Positions 49,105-59,190 are shown, counted from the stretch's first letter. The stretch is DNA of 64,000 bases from Blautia wexlerae DSM 19850 (GCF_025148125.1 NZ_CP102267.1:695001-759000), one strand, 5' to 3'. Program-made: numbers and translations. Notes: a model not told the origin generated them from the sequence alone.

Positions 49105-51867
49105 ATGGAGAAACTTGTCATTGGTATCCTTGCCCACGTAGATGCAGGTAAGACTACGTTGTCGGAGGGGATTTTATATTTAACGGGAAAAATCCGTAAG
49201 CTGGGGCGTGTGGATCATAAGGATGCGTATCTTGACACCTATAACCTGGAGCGGGAGCGTGGAATTACGATTTTTTCCAAGCAGGCGGAGTTTGAATTGG
49301 GAAACAGGGGGATAACTCTGCTAGATACGCCGGGGCATGTGGATTTCTCGGCGGAAATGGAGAGGACACTGCAGGTTCTGGATTATGCGATTCTTGTGAT
49401 AAATGGAGCGGATGGTGTGCAGGGGCATACTATGACCTTATGGAGACTTCTGGCAAGATACCAGATTCCGACGTTCCTGTTTATCAATAAAATGGATCAG
49501 GACGGAACTGATAAAGAGAAACTTCTGGCAGAATTAAAGAAGCGATTAAGTGATAATTGCGCTGATTTCACCTGGGAAAACACAAGTGGAATAGAAAATA
49601 GTACTGACGAAACAGCAGAGAAAGCAGAAGATGAAATATCAGATCTGCAGTCTCGGTTTCTGGAAGATATTTCCGTCTGCGATGAAGAACTGCTTGAAAA
49701 ATATCTGGAAACAGAGGAAATATCAACATCAGATATCCGAAAAGTAATCAAAGAGCGAAAACTTTTCCCATGTTTCTTTGGCTCTGCGCTAAAAATGACA
49801 GGTGTAGAAGAATTTCTCCATGGTTTGGAAAAATACTGCGAGACACCGACATATCCATCTGAGTTCGGGGCAAAAGTATTCAAGATTGCCAGAGACGATC
49901 AGGGCAATCGTTTAAGCTATATGAAAATCACAGGTGGAACATTGAAGGTGAAGGAACTTCTCACAGATACAGAGAAAGCGGATCAGATCCGTATCTATTC
50001 CGGTGCGAAATTTGAGCTTGCAAAGGAAGCTCCTGCAGGAACTATCTGTGCAGTGACCGGCCTTTCCCAGACACATCCGGGACAGGGATTTGGGATTGAA
50101 CGGGAATCTGAGATGCCGGTTCTGGAACCTGTATTAAATTACAGAATTCTGCTTCCTGAGGACTGTGATGTTCACCAGATGCTTAAGAAACTCAAAGAGT
50201 TGGAAGAGGAGGAACCGGAACTTCACATTGTATGGAACGAACAGCTTGGAGAAATCCATGCCATGCTGATGGGTGAGGTTCAGATCGAGATATTAAAGCA
50301 TCTGATCTGGGAGCGTTTCCATGTAGCAGTAGAGTTTGGCACAGGAAATATCGTATATAAAGAAACAATCGCAGAGCCGGTAGAAGGTGTAGGCCATTTT
50401 GAACCGCTGCGTCATTATGCAGAAGTACACTTGCTTCTGGAACCCGGAGAACCGGGAAGCGGTCTGCAGTTTTTTACTGCATGCAGTGAGGATGTGCTGG
50501 ACCGTAACTGGCAGCGTCTGATTCTGACTCATCTGGAAGAACGGGAGCACCCGGGAGTACTGACCGGTTCTCCGATTACGGATATGCAGATTACACTGAT
50601 CACAGGGCGAGCTCATCTGAAACATACAGAGGGCGGCGATTTCCGGCAGGCGACGTACAGGGCTGTGCGTCAGGGATTAAAGAAAGCAAAGAGTGTCCTG
50701 CTTGAGCCATATTATGAGTTCAGACTTGAGATTCCGGGGGATATGATAGGGCGTGCTATGACTGACATTCAGAAAATGAATGGAACCTTCCAGCAGCCGG
50801 AAGCGGATGAGGATGATATGATGATATTGAAGGGGAGTGCACCTGTATCAATGATGCGAGATTATCAGACACAGGTAACCTCCTATACAAAGGGACGGGG
50901 CAGATTATTCTGTTCATTGAAGGGCTATGCCCCATGTCAGAATCAGGATGAAATTGTAGAGGAGATTGGATATGATTCCGAACGTGACCTGGACAATCCC
51001 ACGGGTTCTGTATTCTGTGCTCATGGAGCTGGATTTGTGGTGCCATGGTATGAAGTAGAGGATTATATGCACTTAGAAGGGATTGACGAGTCTGAACTGG
51101 GGAATGCCATACCGGATAGTGAAGAAAGTATAGCAGGAAACAGGAACAGTAACAATCAGACAGATTCAGGTTATCGTCCACCCAGGAATGCCGGCGTAGG
51201 AAGCTATGAGGATGAAGAAGAGCTGAAAGCCATTTTCGAGCGCACATTCGGACCGGTCAAGCGTTACAAAGAACCACAGTTTAAGAGAACATTTTCTGCA
51301 AAATCTGACAGCGGCAGCTATTACCGCAACAGTTTTTCTGCTAAGAAGAAAGAAAAAGAATATCTCCTTGTAGATGGCTATAACATCATCTATGCCTGGG
51401 AAGATTTAAAAGAGCTGGCAGATGCAAACCTCCATGCAGCTCAGACAAAACTGATGGATATTCTGAGCAACTATCAGGGCTTTAAGAAATGTACGTTAAT
51501 TCTTGTATTTGATGCTTACAAGATAGAGGGCCATGCAGAGGAAGTGATCACCTATCATAACATTCATGTAGTTTACACCAAAGAAGCTGAGACAGCGGAT
51601 CAGTACATTGAGAAAACGGTTCATAAGATTGGCCGGGAAAATCAGGTAACGGTAGCAACATCCGATGGACTGGAGCAGATCATCATCATGGGACAGGGTG
51701 CCCACCGTATGTCTGCCAGAGGTCTTCGGGACGAAATAAAAGCTACAGAAAATCAGATCCGCCAGCAATGGCATGAGAAACGTCAGAGCAGTAAAAATTA
51801 TCTGATCGACAATATTTCTGATGAAATGGCACAATATATGAAAGAGAAACGACTTGGAAAACAGTAA
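49105..51867 (+). CDS. TetM-like ribosomal GTPase fused to a C-terminal NYN (YacP/Rae1-like) nuclease domain
   Basis: A 920-aa protein. Residues 1 to about 650 are a translational GTPase of the tetracycline ribosomal-protection type: G1 AHVDAGKTT, G3 DTPGHVDF, G4 NKMD, then EF-G-like domains with the domain IV/V region GDFRQATYRAVRQGLKKAKSVLLEPYYEF read across. After an acidic linker, residues about 750-905 are a NYN/PIN-like domain (YLLVDGYNIIYAWEDL, LILVFDAYKIEGH, VTVATSDGLEQIII) like Bacillus YacP/Rae1, a ribosome A-site mRNA endonuclease. The acidic residues are kept. The ribosome binding site is 14 bp from the ATG, longer than usual. The two-domain order is clear; tetracycline resistance is not implied. 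Confidence 0.88.
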   Translation: MEKLVIGILAHVDAGKTTLSEGILYLTGKIRKLGRVDHKDAYLDTYNLERERGITIFSKQAEFELGNRGITLLDTPGHVDFSAEMERTLQVLDYAILVINGADGVQGHTMTLWRLLARYQIPTFLFINKMDQDGTDKEKLLAELKKRLSDNCADFTWENTSGIENSTDETAEKAEDEISDLQSRFLEDISVCDEELLEKYLETEEISTSDIRKVIKERKLFPCFFGSALKMTGVEEFLHGLEKYCETPTYPSEFGAKVFKIARDDQGNRLSYMKITGGTLKVKELLTDTEKADQIRIYSGAKFELAKEAPAGTICAVTGLSQTHPGQGFGIERESEMPVLEPVLNYRILLPEDCDVHQMLKKLKELEEEEPELHIVWNEQLGEIHAMLMGEVQIEILKHLIWERFHVAVEFGTGNIVYKETIAEPVEGVGHFEPLRHYAEVHLLLEPGEPGSGLQFFTACSEDVLDRNWQRLILTHLEEREHPGVLTGSPITDMQITLITGRAHLKHTEGGDFRQATYRAVRQGLKKAKSVLLEPYYEFRLEIPGDMIGRAMTDIQKMNGTFQQPEADEDDMMILKGSAPVSMMRDYQTQVTSYTKGRGRLFCSLKGYAPCQNQDEIVEEIGYDSERDLDNPTGSVFCAHGAGFVVPWYEVEDYMHLEGIDESELGNAIPDSEESIAGNRNSNNQTDSGYRPPRNAGVGSYEDEEELKAIFERTFGPVKRYKEPQFKRTFSAKSDSGSYYRNSFSAKKKEKEYLLVDGYNIIYAWEDLKELADANLHAAQTKLMDILSNYQGFKKCTLILVFDAYKIEGHAEEVITYHNIHVVYTKEAETADQYIEKTVHKIGRENQVTVATSDGLEQIIIMGQGAHRMSARGLRDEIKATENQIRQQWHEKRQSSKNYLIDNISDEMAQYMKEKRLGKQ

Positions 51868-51882
51868 AAGGGAGATGCAGTC

Positions 51883-52383
51883 ATGAAAGAAAAGCTTACA
51901 CAGAAGGATGTTGAGAAAATCCAGCAGGAGATTGACCATCGCAAGCTGGTTGTACGAAAAGAGGCAATCGAAGCTGTAAAAGAAGCAAGAGCCCAGGGAG
52001 ACCTGAGTGAGAATTTTGAGTATTATGCGGCCAAGAAGCATAAGAATCAGAATGAAAGCCGTATCCGCTACCTTGAGAATATGCTGAAAACAGCAACCAT
52101 TGTTTCTGATGATTCCAAAGACGATGAAGTTGGAATGGATGATATTGTAGAGGTATATTTCGAGGAAGACGATGAGATTGAGAAATACAAACTGGTTACT
52201 TCCATAAGAGGAAACTCCATGGAAAACCGCATCAGCATTGAATCTCCCATTGGTATGGCTCTGAAAGGTCACAAGGTTGGAGACAGAGTGGAAGTAAAGG
52301 TAAATGATAACTACAGTTATTTCCTGGAAATCCGTTCTATTGATAAGACTGGTTCCGAGGATGAAGAAATCCGCGGATTCTGA
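51883..52383 (+). CDS. greA: Transcription elongation factor GreA
   Basis: A 166-aa Gre factor: N-terminal coiled coil (QKDVEKIQQEIDHRKLVVRKEAIEAVKEARAQGDLSENFEYYAAKK spans it) with the conserved acidic tip DLSENFEY, and a C-terminal FKBP-like domain (SPIGMALKGHKVGDRVEV). It stimulates transcript cleavage by backtracked RNA polymerase. It starts 15 bp after the GTPase-NYN gene with AAAGGGAG, so the two are probably cotranscribed, placing a transcription-rescue factor next to a translation-linked nuclease. Confidence 0.93.
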   Translation: MKEKLTQKDVEKIQQEIDHRKLVVRKEAIEAVKEARAQGDLSENFEYYAAKKHKNQNESRIRYLENMLKTATIVSDDSKDDEVGMDDIVEVYFEEDDEIEKYKLVTSIRGNSMENRISIESPIGMALKGHKVGDRVEVKVNDNYSYFLEIRSIDKTGSEDEEIRGF

Positions 52384-52418
52384 TAATAATACTGTCGAAA
52401 TATAGGATCCGGATTGAT

Positions 52419-52490
52419 AAAAGAACTATTGTAAGAGATGAACACCGGTTAGTGTCATATCTCCTGCAATGGTTCTTTTTATTTTTATAT
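52419..52490 (+). terminator. Terminator after greA
   Basis: AAAAGAACTATTG pairs with CAATGGTTCTTTT with an inner AGAGAT/ATATCT and GACAC/GTGTC-like stem, followed by TTTATTTTT. Confidence 0.75.
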
Positions 52491-52655
52491 CAAAAATACG
52501 GATGGATTTATGGGAACCTTACACAGAATGAATATGATGACTGGAAATTTTACATGGATTTAACATTCTCATGGGGATGATTTTACAAAGCATGGTTATG
52601 ATGGGAAACAAGTTAAATAACCATATACTTATGAAAAGGGAAAAGGAGAATAATC

Positions 52656-54425
52656 ATGGATTTATTCAGTATATTAACATTGATCGGAGGCCTTGCATTA
52701 TTTTTGTATGGTATGAATGCAATGGGAGATGGCCTTGCGAAGGTTTCCGGCGGAAAGCTGGAGAAGATTCTTGAAAATCTTACTTCAAATCCGATAAAAG
52801 CAGTGCTTTTGGGAGCAGGAGTAACAGCAGTGATCCAGTCATCTTCAGCTACGACTGTTATGGTAGTAGGTTTTGTAAATTCAGGGATCATGAAATTATC
52901 ACAGGCAGTAGGAGTGATCATGGGTGCCAATATCGGTACTACGATCACCTCCTGGATCTTAAGCCTGACAGGAATACAGAGTGATAATTTTATTATTCAG
53001 ATGTTTAAACCAACATCATTTTCCCCTGTGCTTGCGATCATTGGTGTGATCTTCATTCTGTTTATCAATGATTCAAAGAAAAAAGATATCGGAACAATTT
53101 TTATAGGTTTTGCAATCCTGATGTACGGTATGGATATGATGAGTTCTGCTGTAAAACCTCTTGCAGAAGTGCCGGAATTTACAAACCTGTTACTTAAATT
53201 CTCAAATCCGTTGTTAGGTGTTATAGCAGGTGCCCTTCTTACTGCAGTGATCCAGTCATCTTCTGCATCCGTAGGTATTCTGCAGGCCCTGTGTCTTACA
53301 GGTGCAGTACCGTTCAGTGCAGCAATCCCGATCATTATGGGACAGAACATCGGAACCTGTATTACTGCAATCCTTTCTGCAATCGGAGCCAAGAAGAATG
53401 CAAAACGTGCAGCAGCAGTACATCTGTATTTCAACCTGATCGGTACGGTTATCTTTATGACTGTATTCTATCTTATAAATGCAGTTGTTGGATTTTCTTT
53501 CTTCCATCAGGCAGCAACACCGGCAGGAATTGCTGTTATCCATAGTGTATTTAATGTTACTGCAACGATCATTCTCCTTCCTTTTGCAAAGGGACTGGAG
53601 AAACTTGCCTGTCTTACAATCCGGGACAAAAAAGAGGATGTTGTTGTTTCAGCAGAGGACAGAGAGTTTATGATCCTGGAGCCTCGTTTCCTGGAGAAAC
53701 CGGCATTTGCAGTAGAGCAGAGCCGCAATGCAGCAAGAAAAATGGCAGAAGAATCCCACAATGCACTGTTTACAGCACTGAGTCTGGTGGATAAATACAG
53801 TGAAGAAGGCGTAGAACGTGTGGAAAACATGGAATCCAAGGTTGACCGCTATGAAGATGAACTGGGAACTTATCTGGTGAAGCTGAGCCACAAAGATATC
53901 TCAGAAGCAGACAGTCACAGCCTTTCCATTATGCTTCACTGTATCGGGGATTTTGAACGTATTTCTGACCATGCTGTAAATATTATGGAATCAGCACAGG
54001 AGCTTTATGAAAAAGGACTGAAATTTTCCGAAAATGCAAAGAAAGATCTGGAAGTGCTGGGACAGGCAGTAGAAGATATCGTAAATACGGCATATGAAGT
54101 TTTTGACAAACAGGATATGAAGCTTGCGGAGAAAATTGAACCACTGGAAGAAGTGATTGATGAACTTTCCAAAGAAGTAAAACGTCGTCATGTACAGAGA
54201 CTGAGAAACGGTGAATGTACAATAGAGATGGGATTTATCCTTTCGGACATTACAACCTGTCTGGAACGTGTGGCAGACCATTGTTCCAATATTGGAGTCT
54301 GTGTGACGCAGGTGAATGAAGATCTGTATGATACTCACAGTCATCTGAATATCGTCAAGAGTCATCCGGACGAAACATTTTATCATGAACTGGAAGACGC
54401 ACGAATCAAATATCAGCTTTCATAA
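52656..54425 (+). CDS. Na/Pi cotransporter family protein with PhoU-like domain
   Basis: A 589-aa protein. Residues 1 to about 320 are a membrane domain with two inverted QSSSA repeats (AVIQSSSATTVM and AVIQSSSASVGI), diagnostic of the NptA/PNaS family. The C-terminal 250 residues are a helical PhoU-like domain (DRYEDELGTYLV, LHCIGDFERISDHAVNI, CLERVADHCSNIG). It probably imports phosphate with sodium. An adjacent PhoP/PhoR-like pair suggests phosphate-linked regulation. AAAGGAGAAT precedes the ATG. Confidence 0.92.
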   Translation: MDLFSILTLIGGLALFLYGMNAMGDGLAKVSGGKLEKILENLTSNPIKAVLLGAGVTAVIQSSSATTVMVVGFVNSGIMKLSQAVGVIMGANIGTTITSWILSLTGIQSDNFIIQMFKPTSFSPVLAIIGVIFILFINDSKKKDIGTIFIGFAILMYGMDMMSSAVKPLAEVPEFTNLLLKFSNPLLGVIAGALLTAVIQSSSASVGILQALCLTGAVPFSAAIPIIMGQNIGTCITAILSAIGAKKNAKRAAAVHLYFNLIGTVIFMTVFYLINAVVGFSFFHQAATPAGIAVIHSVFNVTATIILLPFAKGLEKLACLTIRDKKEDVVVSAEDREFMILEPRFLEKPAFAVEQSRNAARKMAEESHNALFTALSLVDKYSEEGVERVENMESKVDRYEDELGTYLVKLSHKDISEADSHSLSIMLHCIGDFERISDHAVNIMESAQELYEKGLKFSENAKKDLEVLGQAVEDIVNTAYEVFDKQDMKLAEKIEPLEEVIDELSKEVKRRHVQRLRNGECTIEMGFILSDITTCLERVADHCSNIGVCVTQVNEDLYDTHSHLNIVKSHPDETFYHELEDARIKYQLS

Positions 54426-54463
54426 AAATAAACAGGTGGATGATGGTTATCCGCATGATCAGG

Positions 54464-54523
54464 AAATCCGGGCACTCTGAAGTATCTGAGAGAGATATTT
54501 CAGAGAAAATGGCCGGATTTTTG
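54464..54523 (+). terminator. Terminator after the Na/Pi cotransporter gene
   Basis: AAATCCGG (54464-54471) pairs with CCGGATTT (54513-54520), with an inner stem CTCTGAA/TTTCAGAG, followed by five T. Confidence 0.85.
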
Positions 54524-54647
54524 TTTTAAAGAAATGAAGCAGATGCCGGATATTTACTTGTACAGGGATAAAAAAATAAGTATACTGAAAAAAGAAATAC
54601 ACTTGTGACGACAAAGCAGGTGATAAATAAAGGGGAGGCAAAGCAGA

Positions 54648-55316
54648 ATGATCTATTGTGTAGAAGATGAGCGGAATATCAGGGAGCTTCTTATTTATAC
54701 ACTGGAAACAACAGGATTTAAAGCCAGGGGGTTTGGCAATGGCAATGAACTGATGAAAGCGCTGAAAGAAGAGATACCGGAGCTGATCCTGCTGGATATC
54801 ATGCTTCCGGGAGATGATGGCTATACCATTCTGGAACAGCTGAAAAGTATGCCATCTGTAAAGGATGTGCCGGTAATTATGGTTACTGCAAAAGAAGCGG
54901 AATTTGACAAAGTAAAAGGTCTGGAAGGCGGAGCGGATGATTACATTACCAAGCCTTTCGGTATGATGGAATTTGTTGCCAGAGTAAAAGCAGTTCTCAG
55001 ACGAAGTGCCCGTCAGAATGAAGACAAGGAACTGCATTACGACGAGCTTTATCTGAATGTAGGACGTCATGAGGTGCATTACCGGGAAGAAAAGGTCGAT
55101 CTTACCCGAAAAGAATTTGAACTTCTTCAGTATCTGCTGGAGAATAAAGGACTTGTTATGACAAGAAATCAGATTCTCTGCCATGTATGGGGATATGACT
55201 TTGACGGTGAAACCAGAACTGTGGATGTCCATGTGAGAACCCTGCGTCAGAAACTTGGAGAGGCAGGAAATCTGATCGAAACGGTCCGGGGTGTAGGATA
55301 CAGGATCGGCGCATAA
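54648..55316 (+). CDS. PhoB/PhoP-type response regulator
   Basis: A 222-aa OmpR-family regulator. Receiver: EDE near residue 5, phospho-acceptor Asp in LLDIMLPGDDG, KPF lysine in ITKPFGMMEF. Winged helix: LTRKEFELLQYLLENKG and VDVHVRTLRQKLGE. The start (MIYCVEDERN) follows GGGGAGGCAAAGCAG. The kinase follows after 32 bp. Together they look like PhoPR and may control the cotransporter upstream; no Pho-box was identified. Confidence 0.92.
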   Translation: MIYCVEDERNIRELLIYTLETTGFKARGFGNGNELMKALKEEIPELILLDIMLPGDDGYTILEQLKSMPSVKDVPVIMVTAKEAEFDKVKGLEGGADDYITKPFGMMEFVARVKAVLRRSARQNEDKELHYDELYLNVGRHEVHYREEKVDLTRKEFELLQYLLENKGLVMTRNQILCHVWGYDFDGETRTVDVHVRTLRQKLGEAGNLIETVRGVGYRIGA

Positions 55317-55348
55317 CAGATAAAACCGACGAAAACAGGAGTGGAAAA

Positions 55349-56692
55349 ATGAAGCATAAAATATTCAGTCACACCAGTTTACTTATTATTTTATCCGTAA
55401 TACTTACATTCCTGGCAGCAGGAACTGTCATGTATAACAGATATGATATTTATATGAAACAGGGTGTCAGAGATGAAGCCGCATATATTAAAACAGGTCT
55501 GGAAGAAGACGGAGACGTTTTTCTCTCAGACAGGGTCGGAGACGCCACCAGCAGCAGGATCACTCTTCTGGGAAAAGATGGTCAGGTGTTGTTTGACAGT
55601 ATTGAGAATCCGGAAGAAATGGAAAATCACAGTAACAGACCGGAATTTATTGAAGCTGAGAAGCAGGGATCCGGTGAGATGGTACGCTATTCAGACACCT
55701 TATCAAAACAGACGTTTTACTATGCTGTAAAATTAAAGGATGATCAGGTTCTGCGAGTAGCCAGAACTACAGACAGTCTTCTGGTAACAATGTTAACCAG
55801 CTCTCTTCTGCTTGGCGGACTGGTATGCGTGATCCTTGTAATTGAACTTTTTCTTGTGCAGAAACAGACCAGAAAGCTGATAGAGCCTATCAACCGGATT
55901 GATCTGGAACATCCTCTGGAGCATGTATGCTACGAAGAATTAAGGCCATTGCTTTTTCGGCTGGATCAGCAGAACAGACAGATTCAGAAACAGCTGGAAG
56001 ATCTTAAGAATGCAGAGAGCGCAAGAAAAGAGTTTACGGCAAATGTTTCCCATGAATTGAAAACTCCTCTTATGTCAATCTCCGGATATGCGGAGCTTAT
56101 GATGAATGGAATGGTACCGCCGGACAAGATGCAGGATTTTTCCGGCAGGATTTTTCATGAGTCCGAGCGTTTATCAAATCTGGTTGCAGATATCATTCAG
56201 CTTTCCAGACTGGATGAGAAGAACGGAGAAACTATGTTTGAACAGGTTGACATCGGAGAGCTTGGGGAAGATGTGATCAACAATCTGCAGAACAGGGCAG
56301 CAAAGAAAAAGATTAATCTGGAATATACAGGCGGACCTGCACAAATGCAGGGAGTACGCCATGTATTATATGAAATGTTCTACAATATTACAGATAATGC
56401 TATCCGCTATACCCCGGATGGTGGAGATGTAAAGGTTTTTGTGGTAAAACTCAATGGGAAACCGTATTTTCGTGTGGAAGATAACGGAATAGGTATTCCG
56501 GAAAGCGAACAGCAGAGAATCTTCGAGCGTTTTTACAGAGTGGACAAGAGCCATTCACGTGAAACCGGAGGTACAGGCCTGGGGCTTTCTATTGTAAAAC
56601 ATGGCGCAGTTTTGCATCATGCGAAGATTCTTCTGGACAGTGAGCCGGGTAAGGGAACGAAGATGGAAATCCTGTTTGATCAGACTAAGTAA
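55349..56692 (+). CDS. PhoR-type sensor histidine kinase
   Basis: A 447-aa kinase with helices at about 10-30 and 150-172 around a 120-residue extracellular domain. HisKA has FTANVSHELKTPLMSISGYAEL; HATPase has NITDNAIRYTP, DNGIGIPES and GGTGLGLSIVKHG. This is the PhoR/ResE architecture without a clear cytosolic PAS domain. A CAGGAGTG site precedes the ATG. Confidence 0.92.
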   Translation: MKHKIFSHTSLLIILSVILTFLAAGTVMYNRYDIYMKQGVRDEAAYIKTGLEEDGDVFLSDRVGDATSSRITLLGKDGQVLFDSIENPEEMENHSNRPEFIEAEKQGSGEMVRYSDTLSKQTFYYAVKLKDDQVLRVARTTDSLLVTMLTSSLLLGGLVCVILVIELFLVQKQTRKLIEPINRIDLEHPLEHVCYEELRPLLFRLDQQNRQIQKQLEDLKNAESARKEFTANVSHELKTPLMSISGYAELMMNGMVPPDKMQDFSGRIFHESERLSNLVADIIQLSRLDEKNGETMFEQVDIGELGEDVINNLQNRAAKKKINLEYTGGPAQMQGVRHVLYEMFYNITDNAIRYTPDGGDVKVFVVKLNGKPYFRVEDNGIGIPESEQQRIFERFYRVDKSHSRETGGTGLGLSIVKHGAVLHHAKILLDSEPGKGTKMEILFDQTK

Positions 56693-56885
56693 AGCTCCTG
56701 TGAAGCAGTTATTCGGTGTAGTGAAGAGGATGATTTTGTTTAGTGTTGAAAAGAGAGTGGACAGTATCCGACATGGTTGTTAGAAATGTATAAATTTTGG
56801 GGATTGACAGACAAGTGATTATTGGAGAAAATAAAATCAGACAGTTATCCATGTAAAAGCAGGTACAATGGAGGGTATTTTCAGT

Positions 56886-58154
56886 ATGGAAAAATGGAGA
56901 AGCATTGCAGCGGGTATGAGCTGTTTGTCAATGCTGTTCGCAACAGGAGCGGTTACTGTATCAGCATCAGATGAAATCACAGAAATTCCGGAACAGAGTA
57001 TTGTATACTGGTCCATGTGGGAAGAAGATGAACCACAGGCAGATGTGATCAGAGAAGCAGCAGAAGCTTATGAAGAAGCAACAGGTATTTCTGTAGAGAT
57101 TCAGTGGAAGGGCAGAGGAATCCGGTCTCTGATAGAACCTGCCCTGGATGCCGGAGAACAGATTGACCTTTTTGATGATGATTATCAGAGGATGGCTCAG
57201 GAACACAGGGATTATCTGGCAGAATTAAAAGGAATGGCAGATACTGTGGATTATGAGAAGCATATTATGCCGGTACTGTTGGAGCAGGTGAAGAACTGGG
57301 GAAATGGAGAACTGCTTGCAATGCCGTATCAGCCTTATATCACAGGCGTCTGGTATAATAAGGATTTATGGGAAGAGGCTGGACTTACAGAACAGGATAT
57401 CCCGGATACCTGGGAGAAACTGATCAGAGTATGCCGTAAGATTAAAAACAGTGACAGTGGCCTTAGTGCCATGACCTGCGATGAAGAGTATGTGAATCTT
57501 CTGTATGGATATCAGCTTGCCAGATATCTTGGACAGGAGAAAGTGCAGCAGCTGATCCGTAACTGTACCTGGTCACAGATTCCGCAGGCAAAAGAGGCGG
57601 CAGATGATATCAGAATTTTGTTTTTTGCGGGATATATGAGTCAGAGTGCACCGGCACAGCATCCGGAAGGTCAGGATGAAGTGGGAGATGGCGAGGCAGT
57701 CATGGTGCTGCAAGGCTCCTGGGTTCCGAATGAAGTGACAGAAGCTACAGAATCTGATGATTCCTGGGGATTTTTTCCATGGCCTGCAGTAAAGGCCGGA
57801 ACAGACGGCACAGAAGGTGTTATGGTGGGAGCACAGGGATTTGGAGTCACGAAGGATTCGCAGATGAAACAGGAAGCTTTTGATTTTGCATATTCCATCT
57901 GTACCGGGGAAACAGATATGAAAATGACAGATGCGGTTAATTCCATCCCGGCAGATACGGACAATACACAATGGCCGGAAGTGCTGGCAGATGCAGTACC
58001 GTATATGAAAGAGATGTCAAAGCCGTACATGTGGGCTGCAGGTCTGGAGGCAGATCCGGATTATAAAGAACAGATACAAAGCGAACTTCTGAAGCTTACA
58101 AGATTAGAAGAAACATCGGATGAATTTATAGAGAATCTCAGCAATATGAAGTAA
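56886..58154 (+). CDS. Sugar ABC transporter substrate-binding protein, paralogue 1
   Basis: A 422-aa family 1 solute-binding protein. The signal peptide (KWRSIAAGMSCLSMLFATGAVTVSA read in two halves) lacks a good lipobox. The mature start ...SIVYWSMWEEDEPQADVIREA is clearly related to the protein at 59348 (TLVYWSMWEATEPQGQVIQEA). It has no permease genes directly with it and is separated from paralogue 2 by the convergent AraC gene. GGAGGG lies 10 bp before the ATG at 56886; an ATG at 56868 is possible. It may be an alternative binding protein for the downstream permeases. Confidence 0.88.
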   Translation: MEKWRSIAAGMSCLSMLFATGAVTVSASDEITEIPEQSIVYWSMWEEDEPQADVIREAAEAYEEATGISVEIQWKGRGIRSLIEPALDAGEQIDLFDDDYQRMAQEHRDYLAELKGMADTVDYEKHIMPVLLEQVKNWGNGELLAMPYQPYITGVWYNKDLWEEAGLTEQDIPDTWEKLIRVCRKIKNSDSGLSAMTCDEEYVNLLYGYQLARYLGQEKVQQLIRNCTWSQIPQAKEAADDIRILFFAGYMSQSAPAQHPEGQDEVGDGEAVMVLQGSWVPNEVTEATESDDSWGFFPWPAVKAGTDGTEGVMVGAQGFGVTKDSQMKQEAFDFAYSICTGETDMKMTDAVNSIPADTDNTQWPEVLADAVPYMKEMSKPYMWAAGLEADPDYKEQIQSELLKLTRLEETSDEFIENLSNMK

Positions 58155-58194
58155 GAAAAAGGCTGTTCAACATTATGAAAATATTGGTCTGGTA

Positions 58195-59094
58195 TTACTG
58201 GCGCTCTCGTTCTGAGAGCGCCTTTATTGATGTAATATATTCTGTGGGTGTCATTCCGGAAATTTTTTTAAACTGTCTGGAAAAGTAATGGATGGAAGAG
58301 TATCCCAGAAATTCCGAAATCTGTGTAAAGTTCATCTGGTTCTCGCGGATCAGTTGTCTGGCATAGGCGATCTTTAACCGGGAAAAGAAATCCATGGCGC
58401 CGCACTGATGTTGTTCCTGAAATATTTTCTGAAGCTGGGAGCGTCCGATCATATTGTCATGACACAGATCGCAGAGTGTAATATTTTCCCGGATGTGGTC
58501 TTCCATATAAGCAATGACACGCTTATAGACAGCGGAATTATTTTTCAGATTCACAAATTGGCTGACAGGTACAGTCATGGGAGGAGAAGAATTTCTCCGG
58601 ATCATGTAGATCAGCATCTGCTCAAGGTAAATGCGGATAAGTTGCTGAGAACCAAACAAAAAATCTTCTTTCTTTTCCATCTTTTCTGTATAAGGATCAT
58701 CCAGAGGGGTTTTGATACAGCGGCGTGCCTCGGCAATCAGCATTCCCATGAGATTTCTCTCAGAATCAGAAAGTTTCAGCAATTTTTTCTCAAAGAATTT
58801 CATACATGGAGAATCGCATTCAAAAGAAACTACCACAATATTAGGTGCGGTATTTCCTATGGCAATAAGGTTATGAAATTCATTTGGTCTGTGAAAGATG
58901 AGCTGTCCGCTTGTCAGATGGTAGATACCGTTATCTGTCTCTATTTCTGCCTTTCCCTTATCTACACATTGAAATTCCCAGAAATTATGGCGTTCTCCTG
59001 CAAAGTGAAAATCACTTTTGTATTCAAAATAGTGGATTGTATAAATCCGGTCAATATGAATATCTTCTTCCAGATACATACTCTCAAAAGCCAT
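58195..59094 (-). CDS. AraC family transcriptional regulator with cupin-like sensor
   Basis: A 299-aa regulator. The N-terminal part (HNFWEFQCVDKGKAEIETDNGIYHLTSGQLIFHRPNEFHNL across residues 40-90) is an AraC-type cupin that binds sugar. The C-terminal 100 residues hold two HTH motifs (ITLCDLCHDNMIGRSQLQKIFQE and FTQISEFLGYSSIHYFSRQFKK). The start at 59094 follows GGGAGGTGGCAG and replaces a longer frame that would begin in the intergenic region. Divergent from the sugar ABC operon at 59348, which it probably regulates through the TTTGTRCAAA boxes between them. Confidence 0.92.
   Translation of the reverse strand: MAFESMYLEEDIHIDRIYTIHYFEYKSDFHFAGERHNFWEFQCVDKGKAEIETDNGIYHLTSGQLIFHRPNEFHNLIAIGNTAPNIVVVSFECDSPCMKFFEKKLLKLSDSERNLMGMLIAEARRCIKTPLDDPYTEKMEKKEDFLFGSQQLIRIYLEQMLIYMIRRNSSPPMTVPVSQFVNLKNNSAVYKRVIAYMEDHIRENITLCDLCHDNMIGRSQLQKIFQEQHQCGAMDFFSRLKIAYARQLIRENQMNFTQISEFLGYSSIHYFSRQFKKISGMTPTEYITSIKALSERERQ
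58200..58226. terminator. Shared terminator between binding-protein gene and convergent AraC gene
   Basis: GGCGCTCTC-GTTCT-GAGAGCGCC followed by TTTATT. The stem lies within the last codons of the AraC gene, so the convergent transcripts overlap here. Confidence 0.85.
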
Positions 59095-59190
59095 TACTGC
59101 CACCTCCCTCAGCCTGTCCGAAAACTGCAATATGGTTGTTGTGTACAAGTATACAACAAAAACAGATGAAAAACCAGTTAAAAATGAATT

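Noticed and set aside
49105..51867. Calling the TetM-like gene a tetracycline-resistance determinant
   Set aside because: The NYN fusion, the linker and the sequence drift from acquired Tet proteins suggest a chromosomal translation factor; resistance cannot be concluded from sequence.
51496..52272. Minus-strand frame of 258 codons over the GTPase-NYN end and greA
   Set aside because: Antisense shadow of two well-supported genes with no site or domain of its own.
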